Part shown: positions 1 to 7,700 of the stretch, in pieces
How the letters are laid out: each line of letters begins with the position of its first letter
Numbering within the stretch: the first letter of the stretch is position 1
Assembly: GCA_902576765.1 (NCBI GenBank)
Contig: CACGWH010000005.1
Span: forward strand, 1 to 64,000
Length of the DNA: 64,000 nt
Origin: an uncultured Pelagibacteraceae bacterium
GTDB taxonomy: Bacteria; Pseudomonadota; Alphaproteobacteria; Pelagibacterales; Pelagibacteraceae
Direction: 5' to 3'
Notes under the pieces: model-generated
What the model saw: the letters and a program-made list of their open reading frames with translations, nothing else
Database searches by the model: none
Told to the model about the DNA's origin: nothing
Position numbers and translations under genes: made by a program

Positions 1-502
1 CCCACTTGTTTACTAAAGAACTTAAATCAAGTGTTGTTTGTGTAACAAAATCTTTATAAATAGTTTTATATGCTGGTCCTAATTTAATTCCACCATAAGT
101 ATTAAAAGATAAAATATTTTTCTTTGATAAACTTATAATTTTTCTTCTTACAGTTTCCCTAGGAAGCTGTAATACTTCTGCAATACTAGCAAAAGTTAAT
201 TTACGTTTATTCAAATAGTTTTTTTCTGTAATTTTTTCCATTTGTTCTTCTAAATCTGAAAAAGATTTTGTTCCTAACTTATTTGTTTCATACAATGAAT
301 GACTTACTACAACTTGTAAAATTACAAATGATTCAAAATCTATATTTAATTTTTCTTTAACTCTCGTATACAACGAAAGTATAAACATTACCCAATGATA
401 TAATCCTTTAGAGAATACAGGTTCTTTAGCACCCCTGTCTTTGACTATTTCCTCTAAAGAAACAATCTTATTAGCACCCATTATAGTTTTTTCATTACTC
501 AT
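1..502 (-). CDS. Helix-turn-helix regulator, partial (C-terminus beyond left edge)
   Basis: An open frame of 167 codons starts at an ATG at 502 and runs off the left edge. Residues about 103-135 read LTFASIAEVLQLPRETVRR followed by a basic helix, which looks like a helix-turn-helix of the Crp or MarR winged-helix kind. The first 100 residues are mostly helical and show no cyclic-nucleotide-type fold that I can recognise. It is divergent from the sulfatase-like gene at 606, and the 103 bases between them carry three palindromes, so autoregulation and control of the neighbour are likely (inference). The ligand and exact family are unknown; the DNA-binding role rests on the motif alone. Confidence 0.7.
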   Translation of the reverse strand, partial: MSNEKTIMGANKIVSLEEIVKDRGAKEPVFSKGLYHWVMFILSLYTRVKEKLNIDFESFVILQVVVSHSLYETNKLGTKSFSDLEEQMEKITEKNYLNKRKLTFASIAEVLQLPRETVRRKIISLSKKNILSFNTYGGIKLGPAYKTIYKDFVTQTTLDLSSLVNKW

Positions 503-518
503 ACTAGTTTATATTTTC

Positions 519-529
519 CCTATCATAGG
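519..529. promoter_or_regulatory. Palindrome CCTAT-C-ATAGG, candidate operator
   Basis: Perfect 5+5 inverted repeat with a one-base centre, 17 bases upstream of the regulator start. It shares the core TATCATA with the palindrome at 576-586, so the two look like copies of one protein-binding site. Function is inferred. Confidence 0.45.
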
Positions 530-538
530 TATATTACA

Positions 539-551
539 ACCTAAAATAGGT
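539..551. promoter_or_regulatory. Palindrome ACCTA-AAA-TAGGT, candidate operator
   Basis: Perfect 5+5 inverted repeat with a three-base AAA centre, lying between the other two palindromes of this divergent promoter region. Its half site TAGGT matches the right half of the first palindrome (ATAGGT). Function is inferred. Confidence 0.4.
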
Positions 552-575
552 ATGATCAATCTTTATCCTTATTTA

Positions 576-586
576 CTTATCATAAG
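576..586. promoter_or_regulatory. Palindrome CTTAT-C-ATAAG, candidate operator
   Basis: Perfect 5+5 inverted repeat with a one-base centre, 20 bases before the ATG of the sulfatase-like gene, so a bound regulator could block its transcription start. Same core as the palindrome at 519-529. Function is inferred. Confidence 0.45.
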
Positions 587-605
587 ATAGTTTATTTAAA
601 TCATT

Positions 606-2057
606 ATGAAACTTTGGCTTAAAAAATATTTAATTAGAGTATTGATAATAAATTTCTTTTCATTATTCTATTTAATTCAAACACCAGTTTTCGATACCGG
701 TTTTTTTTCAATTCAATCAATTTTTTATTCTATTAACATTTATTTATTATACCTTTTTATTTTTCTAGAAGCAAAATCATCTTTTCTTTCAATATACGGT
801 TTAGACTTCGGTTTTTACAAACTTATAATTAATAATTTAGGTAATCTTAACTTTAAATATATATTTTACATTGCCTTTCAAAATATAAATATTTTCTATT
901 TTTTATTTTTCTCTTTAGGTACCTTACTTTTTATTGAAAAAATAAATTATAATTTTGTATTTAAAAAAGATTTATTTAATCCCAGAAAAAAATTTTTCTC
1001 TTCAATCCTTGTTATTATTTTTATCTTAACTTGTTTCAATCCGAGTAATACTCATTTGACTTTGATAGAAAGATATAAACACTTAACTAACTCATGGACT
1101 CCAAATGATTTAATTTTGAATGAAGTCAAATATATTTCACAGTATATTAAAAATGATTTTTTTAGAAACGATAACTGGTTTAATACAATTAAATATACTT
1201 ATTTATATTTTGATAGTCATCCTTCTGGTGAGAGAAAACTTTCACAATTTGATAAAAATTTAGAATTCAAAAGTTTTAGGAATTTTAGTGGAATAATAAC
1301 TAAAAGTGATTATGACAGTATTTATGTAATCATAAATGAGTCTTACCCTAATTTTAGAAATAAAAAACTTAAAGAAAACTTATTAGAAAAAATTAAAATA
1401 GGAAATGATGATTTAATAATTCAAAATTTTAAAAAAAAATGGAATAGATCCTTAACAACTCAAGGAGCTGAAATGGAATTTTTCTGTAACAAAGATGTTA
1501 ATTTTGAAAAATATATTGTCAGTGAATTAAAATATTTTATTGAAAAAAATAATTGTTGGATTAATTCAATGAAAGATAAAAACTTAATTTATATACACAG
1601 CTATGAAGAATCTTTTTTTAACAGATCTAGATATAAAAGTTTTTTTAATAAAACATTTTTCAAAAAAGAATTAAGTGATTTAAATTTTAAAATTTGTAAT
1701 CAAAAGTATAGTGGAATATGTGATCATACAATCTTAGATAATTTAGATAAAATCATTAAAGATAAAAAAAATAATTTTATTATTTTCTTAACAGTAAATA
1801 ATCATATTCCAGTAGAACCCGTTTACAATATTTCATACATAGATTGTAAAAAGAATTTTCCATTAAATATCAGTGAACAATTTTGTAAAATTTATAACAA
1901 CCAAATGTTATTTAATGAGAGTATTTCAAAATTTATTAAAAATATGAATAAAAATGATTTGTTAGTTTTATTTTCAGACACACCACCTATGTTTAATTCT
2001 AAAAGAAGGGTTCATTTCGAAGATTTAATCGATGTTTACTTTTTTTCTAAAAAATAA
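606..2057 (+). CDS. Membrane-anchored sulfatase-fold (alkaline phosphatase superfamily) protein
   Basis: A protein of 483 residues with four N-terminal hydrophobic stretches (about 10-30, 36-55, 85-110, 131-146) followed by an extracytoplasmic domain. The domain resembles LTA-synthase/phosphoglycerol-transferase sulfatases: Glu245 in IYVIINESYPN, a Thr-Thr pair at 284-285 in SLTTQGAE (candidate nucleophile), His400 in TVNNHIPVE and Asp458 in FSDTPP. The family usually has Asp-His in the last motif; here Thr follows the Asp. Several cysteines (294, 317, 364, 372, 414, 427) could form disulfides. Such enzymes modify envelope glycans or lipids with phosphoglycerol or phosphoethanolamine; the substrate here is unknown. 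Divergent from the regulator at 1-502 and probably controlled by it. Confidence 0.7.
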   Translation: MKLWLKKYLIRVLIINFFSLFYLIQTPVFDTGFFSIQSIFYSINIYLLYLFIFLEAKSSFLSIYGLDFGFYKLIINNLGNLNFKYIFYIAFQNINIFYFLFFSLGTLLFIEKINYNFVFKKDLFNPRKKFFSSILVIIFILTCFNPSNTHLTLIERYKHLTNSWTPNDLILNEVKYISQYIKNDFFRNDNWFNTIKYTYLYFDSHPSGERKLSQFDKNLEFKSFRNFSGIITKSDYDSIYVIINESYPNFRNKKLKENLLEKIKIGNDDLIIQNFKKKWNRSLTTQGAEMEFFCNKDVNFEKYIVSELKYFIEKNNCWINSMKDKNLIYIHSYEESFFNRSRYKSFFNKTFFKKELSDLNFKICNQKYSGICDHTILDNLDKIIKDKKNNFIIFLTVNNHIPVEPVYNISYIDCKKNFPLNISEQFCKIYNNQMLFNESISKFIKNMNKNDLLVLFSDTPPMFNSKRRVHFEDLIDVYFFSKK

Positions 2058-2059
2058 AT

Positions 2060-2377
2060 TTAATTTGGATCGCCTCTTATATCCGTATTAAGTTCTTGAT
2101 ATATGAGTACTGAGATGGTTCTTAAGTTGTCAATTACTCTTTCATAGTCCCATTCTAGATAAACATCATTACAATTTAATTCTCTATAAACATAATACTT
2201 TGCATTTCCTAATGAAGGATCAATATTTTCTGTAATAACATTTAACTGCTGGGTTTTCTTTTCTAACGCAAAGTTATACTTACAGACATTTGAAGTGGCC
2301 CAGTAAAGTATTGAACTAATTAATATAGCAAAAAAAATCATTACTTTAGGAACACTCATCATTTTATTTTCCGTCAA
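2060..2377 (-). CDS. Small single-span membrane protein, unknown function
   Basis: A protein of 105 residues with one hydrophobic segment (about 12-28) and an outward-facing soluble tail with two cysteines in the mature part (Cys32 in SNVCKYN and one in ELNCNDVY). It overlaps the end of the phosphatase gene by 14 bases, so the two are almost certainly co-translated. It could be a membrane partner of that phosphatase, but only gene order suggests this. I do not recognise the family. Confidence 0.65.
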   Translation of the reverse strand: MTENKMMSVPKVMIFFAILISSILYWATSNVCKYNFALEKKTQQLNVITENIDPSLGNAKYYVYRELNCNDVYLEWDYERVIDNLRTISVLIYQELNTDIRGDPN

Positions 2378-3644
2378 TTACAACTATTGTCAAATCATCT
2401 TTTTGAATTTTTCCAGACTTTACAATGTCCTCGATGATAACTTTCAACCTATTGTTATTAGGTGTGGATTGGTATTTCTTAATATAATTTTGGAAACCTT
2501 CAGCACCTAACATCTCTCCATCTGGATCTTTAATTTCTGTGACACCATCAGTAAAAATGTACATTGAGCTTTCAGAAAAAGATATTGAACTTTCTTTGTA
2601 GGTAATATTTGGCATGATACCTAATGGCGGACCTGCTTCTGTATGATTTGAAAATTTTCCATCTTTTGAATAAATCAATGGAGGTTCATGTCCAGCATTT
2701 GAAATTAATAATTCTTTTTTATTACTATCATAAATTCCAACCAACATAGTCACAAACATACCTCTAGCTGCAGTTTCACAAATTTCTTTATTTAATAAAT
2801 TTAACAAGTCAGATGCTGAGAACATTGTTTTACTTAGACATCGATAAAGACTTGAGGCTTTTGACATCAACAATGATGACTTAATTCCTTTTCCAGACAC
2901 ATCTGCAACACCAAATCCATATTTGCCATCTCCTAAGTCAGAAAAGTTATAAAAATCTCCCGAGACTACTTTTGCAGGAATATTTATCCCAGCTATTGGA
3001 AAAGGGTCTTCTTTATTTTTAGATAATAAAGTTTTTTGGATCTCTCCAACAATTTCTATTTCCTTCTGCATTCTGTTTTTATCAACAAGCTCTTTAGCCA
3101 TTCGAGCATTTCTAATTGCAAGCGCCGCTGGTGTAGCTAGTGTTTCTAAAAGTTTTCTATCACTCTCTTCAAAGAGCTTATTAGCTGTTTTTTTATTTAA
3201 ACAATGAAGAACACCAATGCATTCATTGGCAGCAATAAGAGGTGCGCATAATACAGAGTATGTTGTAAAATTTGTTTTGTTATCTAAATCAAAATAAAAT
3301 TCTGCAATTTCTCTTACATCTTTTCTTACATCTCCAACTCGAATACATTTTTTTTGTAAAACTGCTTTACCCATCACTCCTTGAGTTAAAGGAATTTCAT
3401 AATCTTCCAAGTATGCTTGGTGTTTTGATGCAATGCATTGGAAAACTTGTTTTTTTTCTTCTATTAAAAAAACATTGGCTGCTTGTGCATTAATTCTTTT
3501 TATAATGACATCAAGCGAATTTTGTAGTGTCTCACTTAGATCAAGAGAAGTAGCAAACTCTTGACTTAGTTTAGTAATAATTTGAAAATCTTCTATTCTC
3601 GAGTCTTCTTTGGCTATTTCGGGTTTTTTTGATTTAAAAAACAT
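2364..3644 (-). CDS. GAF-domain PP2C/SpoIIE-type serine phosphatase (RsbU-like)
   Basis: A protein of 426 residues. An N-terminal GAF domain (about 20-180, with the typical ending CIGVLHCLNKK) is joined by a coiled linker to a SpoIIE/PP2C phosphatase domain (about 215-426). Metal-binding aspartates are visible at Asp230 (VVSGDFYN), Asp248 (GVADVSGKG), in FTDGVTE and in the final KDDLTIVV. Proteins of this type remove phosphate from anti-sigma-factor antagonists in partner-switching systems, with the GAF domain sensing a small ligand. No anti-sigma factor or antagonist lies in this window. There are no membrane spans, so it is cytoplasmic. The gene is followed at a 14-base overlap by a small membrane protein. 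Confidence 0.85.
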   Translation of the reverse strand: MFFKSKKPEIAKEDSRIEDFQIITKLSQEFATSLDLSETLQNSLDVIIKRINAQAANVFLIEEKKQVFQCIASKHQAYLEDYEIPLTQGVMGKAVLQKKCIRVGDVRKDVREIAEFYFDLDNKTNFTTYSVLCAPLIAANECIGVLHCLNKKTANKLFEESDRKLLETLATPAALAIRNARMAKELVDKNRMQKEIEIVGEIQKTLLSKNKEDPFPIAGINIPAKVVSGDFYNFSDLGDGKYGFGVADVSGKGIKSSLLMSKASSLYRCLSKTMFSASDLLNLLNKEICETAARGMFVTMLVGIYDSNKKELLISNAGHEPPLIYSKDGKFSNHTEAGPPLGIMPNITYKESSISFSESSMYIFTDGVTEIKDPDGEMLGAEGFQNYIKKYQSTPNNNRLKVIIEDIVKSGKIQKDDLTIVVIDGK

Positions 3645-3733
3645 ATTTTATATTTTGCATTTTACATCTTTTTTGATAATTTTAACAAGAATGGAAATTG
3701 TTATATACGCACCTAATTTTTACTTACACATTC

Positions 3734-3790
3734 AAGATGCAGTGGTGTTTATACAATACTGTATAAATGGAGTTCTTGAGCTCGCATCTT
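3734..3790. promoter_or_regulatory. Inverted repeat AAGATGC/GCATCTT with inner hairpin before pilD
   Basis: In the 163-base gap between the divergent phosphatase gene and pilD, AAGATGC at 3734-3740 is matched exactly by GCATCTT at 3784-3790. An inner ATACA/TGTAT repeat lies at 3751-3764. The outer repeat sits just ahead of the GTG start of pilD (3808) and could be a leader structure or an operator. Nothing else recognisable lies in this gap. Confidence 0.3.
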
Positions 3791-3807
3791 ACATAAAAAT
3801 ATAATTC

Positions 3808-4572
3808 GTGTTTTATACTCTTGCTTTTATACTTGGAAGTATCTGGGGTAGCTTTTGCAATGTCTGTATTTATCGTCTACCATTGGAGCAAAATGTAATG
3901 AAAGGGAGATCTTTCTGCCCTTCATGCAAAGAACAAATAAGATGGTTTGATAATATCCCTTTTTTTTCTTTTCTATTCTTAAAAGGAAAATGTAGAAAAT
4001 GTAATATTAAAATAAGTATACAATATTTTATAGTAGAATTAATTTCAGCATTAAGTTTTCTTTTAATATTTTACATGTATGGAATTTCGATTACTACATT
4101 ATTACTAATAATCTTAAGTATTTTTTTTATCATAATATTTTTTATTGACTTAAAGCATTATATCATTCCAAATGAATTAACATTTCCTTTAATGTTAATT
4201 GGTTTTGTTAAATCTTTTGATCCAAATTTAAATCAATCTTTATTTCCAAATTATATAAATTCTTTAATTGGAGGATTGTTTGGTTATGCAATTATTTGGT
4301 TAATCATTTTTTTTTATAAAACGTTAAGAAATAAAGAGGGTATGGGACTTGGTGATGCAAAGTTAATTGCTGTTGTTGGTTTTTGGTTTGGCTGGTTTAG
4401 CATACCTTTTACAATTTTTATTTCCTCAGTTGTTGCTTTAGTTTATTCTATTCCGTCATTAATGAATAAAAGCAGAGATTTGTCTACACAAATTCCTTTC
4501 GGGCCTTTTATAATTATTGGCTGTTTAATTTATGTAACATTTGCAAACCAAATAAAAACTCTTTTTCTATAA
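3808..4572 (+). CDS. pilD: Type IV prepilin peptidase / N-methyltransferase PilD
   Basis: A protein of 254 residues starting at GTG. It is the inner-membrane aspartic protease that cuts and N-methylates type IV prepilins. The N-terminal zinc site is visible as CPSC (37-40) and CRKC (62-65). The two catalytic aspartates fit Asp114 (FIDLKHY) and Asp183 (GMGLGDAK), and there are about eight hydrophobic segments. Length is normal. It sits opposite a block of pilin genes (9.6-14.3 kb) whose leaders match its specificity. Its stop codon shares one base with the ATG of the next small gene. Confidence 0.93.
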   Translation: MFYTLAFILGSIWGSFCNVCIYRLPLEQNVMKGRSFCPSCKEQIRWFDNIPFFSFLFLKGKCRKCNIKISIQYFIVELISALSFLLIFYMYGISITTLLLIILSIFFIIIFFIDLKHYIIPNELTFPLMLIGFVKSFDPNLNQSLFPNYINSLIGGLFGYAIIWLIIFFYKTLRNKEGMGLGDAKLIAVVGFWFGWFSIPFTIFISSVVALVYSIPSLMNKSRDLSTQIPFGPFIIIGCLIYVTFANQIKTLFL

Positions 4573-4772
4573 TGGATAAATTTCTTTTTTTTAATATTTC
4601 CCTTCTCGCATTTAATATTTTTATAATTGTTTATGCTTATTCATTAAATTTTTTTCCAAAAAAATGGCGTAAGAAAGTTAATCAAGATACTTTAGTTGGT
4701 CTAGCTCTTATATTTGTAACAATGTTTACAATGTTTGCTTGGATAATTTATTATTATCTAAAAGTTTTCTAA
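4572..4772 (+). CDS. Small membrane protein downstream of pilD, unknown function
   Basis: A protein of 66 residues with two hydrophobic segments (about 4-26 and 43-64) separated by a short basic loop (FPKKWRKK). The start overlaps the pilD stop by one base, so it is translationally coupled to pilD. I do not recognise the family; a role in pilin processing is suggested only by position. It ends four bases before the convergent pilY1 gene ends. Confidence 0.55.
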   Translation: MDKFLFFNISLLAFNIFIIVYAYSLNFFPKKWRKKVNQDTLVGLALIFVTMFTMFAWIIYYYLKVF

Positions 4773-4776
4773 ATAA

Positions 4777-7700
4777 TTAGAAACCAGATTCTCTCCAGTT
4801 ACTTTTGTCTATGGTAACCTCTCCAGCGGCAGCTAAAACTGAATAGAGTGTTTCAGCATCTTCTTTAGGTCCTGCAACGTTTGCGAATAATTTATCTCCA
4901 AAGATTACAAGCTCTGACAAAATACCTTCTCTTACAAATTGGCAAGCTTTTCCATTTGCAGCACTACCTCTGGATAAAAGGTGAGAGTTATTTGATCCGC
5001 ATTCATCATCTGCAACACAAATAAATGCATTACCAATGTTGCATGGATTGGCTCCTTGAGGAGGTTCGTATATTGGAAAGTATACTTGGCCTTTAAATAA
5101 AGTAGGTGCAGCTGATAATTTTCTAAAACTATTATTGCTATTTTCATTTGGACCTTTACCATCCGGTGTATCTAAATGAACTACCCATGCTTGCTGCCCG
5201 CTTGTAGGTCCATCTTCACAACTTATTTTACCCGTAGTATCTTTACAGACAACCGCATTATCAATACTTGCTGCATTATTAGCACCCTTGTGTGCTTGAG
5301 CTAAAAATGTGTCCTCAGATTCTCTTGGGACGTGCGCACCATTTAAATGGTCAAAATACGGATAATCTGGATCTTTAACACCATACAAAATATTATCCAT
5401 AAATCTAGAACCGCCACCTATATCATTAAAGTTTCCTGTACCACCAAATAACCAGAAGTCTCTTGTTGTTTGTCCAATTCCTGCATCCATTGAAAAATAG
5501 CTATATCTTTTATTAATTGTGTTAGCATCCAATCTAAATAAAGTAGTTTGATCAAAAAGTTCTGCTTCATTTTTTGTAGAACTTGTTAAATTTAATTTTG
5601 TGATTTTTCCTTCAAGATCATTAAAATAAACCATTGCGCCTCGCCAAGGAATATTAAATGCTGTATCTGGAGTTATAACGACTGCTGAAGCAGGTAAAGA
5701 ATTTCCAATGTCGCTACCGTTAGGAGTTTGCTCACCAGCCGCTGAAGTTGGAACTGTATCTACAATCGTAATCGGACCTCCATTGGTTGTAGCTCCAAAA
5801 ATAGTTCCAGGTTCAATACCTTCTTGATCATCTCTATCTAAATTAACTAGAAATACTGCTGAACCAGCACACAAATTTGTGGCACCCATACCAGCTCCCA
5901 TCACTGCAACATATCTGTCTTTGCTTGGATTATTTCTATAAGCAATCGTTTCTGATGGAATTCTAAATATTCTTGGAGCTGACCATGTTTCTCCTAATTG
6001 GCTATAATCATATTGCACTGGTATATCAGTAGCTGCAGTACATGATGTTGCGACTGTAAACTGATTGGTCAGTGAAGTTTCAAGAGGACTACCCCCAGCA
6101 TTATAAGTTTTCTCAGTAGGAAACGTTATTACTAAATTGTCATTTTCATATTTTGCACTTGTAAAATCTATTGTTTGTAAAGTTCCATCAACTCTTTCAG
6201 TTACTTTTAATGATGACTTGGGTACAGTTCCATCAGCACTTGCTTGAGGTTTTAAATCAGAAAATCTAAATTCTGTACCTTTGAAGCACGAAGCTGTTCC
6301 TGCTGCATCTGAATGAAATAGACCAGTGGTCGTCATTACATCTGTATCATTAAGTTGACAGACTGCTATAGCATCTTGATTAGTGCAATTTTGTATTACA
6401 TCAGGGTCATCTGCGCTATCACAGTAAGAGGAATGATCTGGGTCTAGAGAGTCATCACCTCCATCTGCTGTAAAAGCTGTGTCCAAATTTTCACCAGCTT
6501 TAATTGCCTCTAGTGAGTCTTGAATACTGACAGAGCCTGATGAGTAAGGGTATGTTGTAATTGTACCTTCGTGGTCAGCCATATAAACAGTACTGTTAAT
6601 CGCGTCATTATAGACACTAAACATATGTATAGGTCCCAAATTATCTTTTAAAATTGGATTGGTAACATCTAAAACAGAAAATCCAGCACCACCTCTTCCA
6701 TATGGAACAAATAAAATAGTATGCCAACTTTTTTGATCTTCTAGTTCTCCCTGTGCATTAATTCCTTTAATTAAAACATCATGTACTACTGGTGATCCAT
6801 CAACACCAAAAATTGCATTAGTTCCACCTTTTTTACTATCAATTTTTCCACTAAGGTCAGCATTCATTAATGAAGGAAGCAATCCAGCAATGAATGGTGG
6901 AATAAAGCCCCACTCCTCTGCACCAGTTTCAGCATTAATAGCATGAAGCACACCACTATTTGCACCTGCATAGATTACATTTCTTCTTGAGGCATGTTTT
7001 TGCATAAAACTTTGATAGTTGTTTGTTGCTCTATAATATGCTTCTTCATTAGCTCCAGTAAAATCTATACTTGCATCAGGTGGGCCTACTTCTATCAATT
7101 GTGAGTGATAAATATCCCCAAGAACATGGCTTCTTACTTCTGTAACATCACAATCTCCGTCATAATCAAAGTAATCCGTTCCTTTCATAAAATTTATCAA
7201 CCCTAAAAGATCATCAGACGTTCCGTTGTCACCCACATATCCATTTGATGCACAGTAGGAAGTTGCATTATGGTAGTCAGCAATATTAAAACCAAATAAT
7301 TCAAATAATTCAGTAATATCATCTGAGTTGTCTGTGTTGAAGTTGTCCCAATTTCCAATGTAAGGCGATCCAGGTATCGCACTCCATAAATTTCTTGTAT
7401 CAGCCGCATCAGCAGGTGTAGCTTGTTTTCTAATTTCTACCGATGCATCCCAGTTCCCGGGTGAATCCATTTCATGAATAACAGTTCCGTCTGCGTTTAA
7501 AGTTTTTCTCAAAATTGTTCCTTGCCATTCTCCGAATTGTTCATAAGCAAACTGTGCTTGATATAAAGAACCCCCTTCTTGGACAGTAGCTGTGATCGAA
7601 GGAGCGGTAAATGATAATCGTTCAGCAAGTATCTGTCTGATTTTTGCTGTCAATTGAGTTTTTAAAGACTCTGGTGTGTCAGCAACTATTGTTGGTTCAC

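Noticed and set aside
3610-3804. 64-codon open frame in the gap before pilD
   Set aside because: It overlaps the start of the phosphatase gene on the other strand and has no protein-like pattern beyond AT-rich hydrophobicity.
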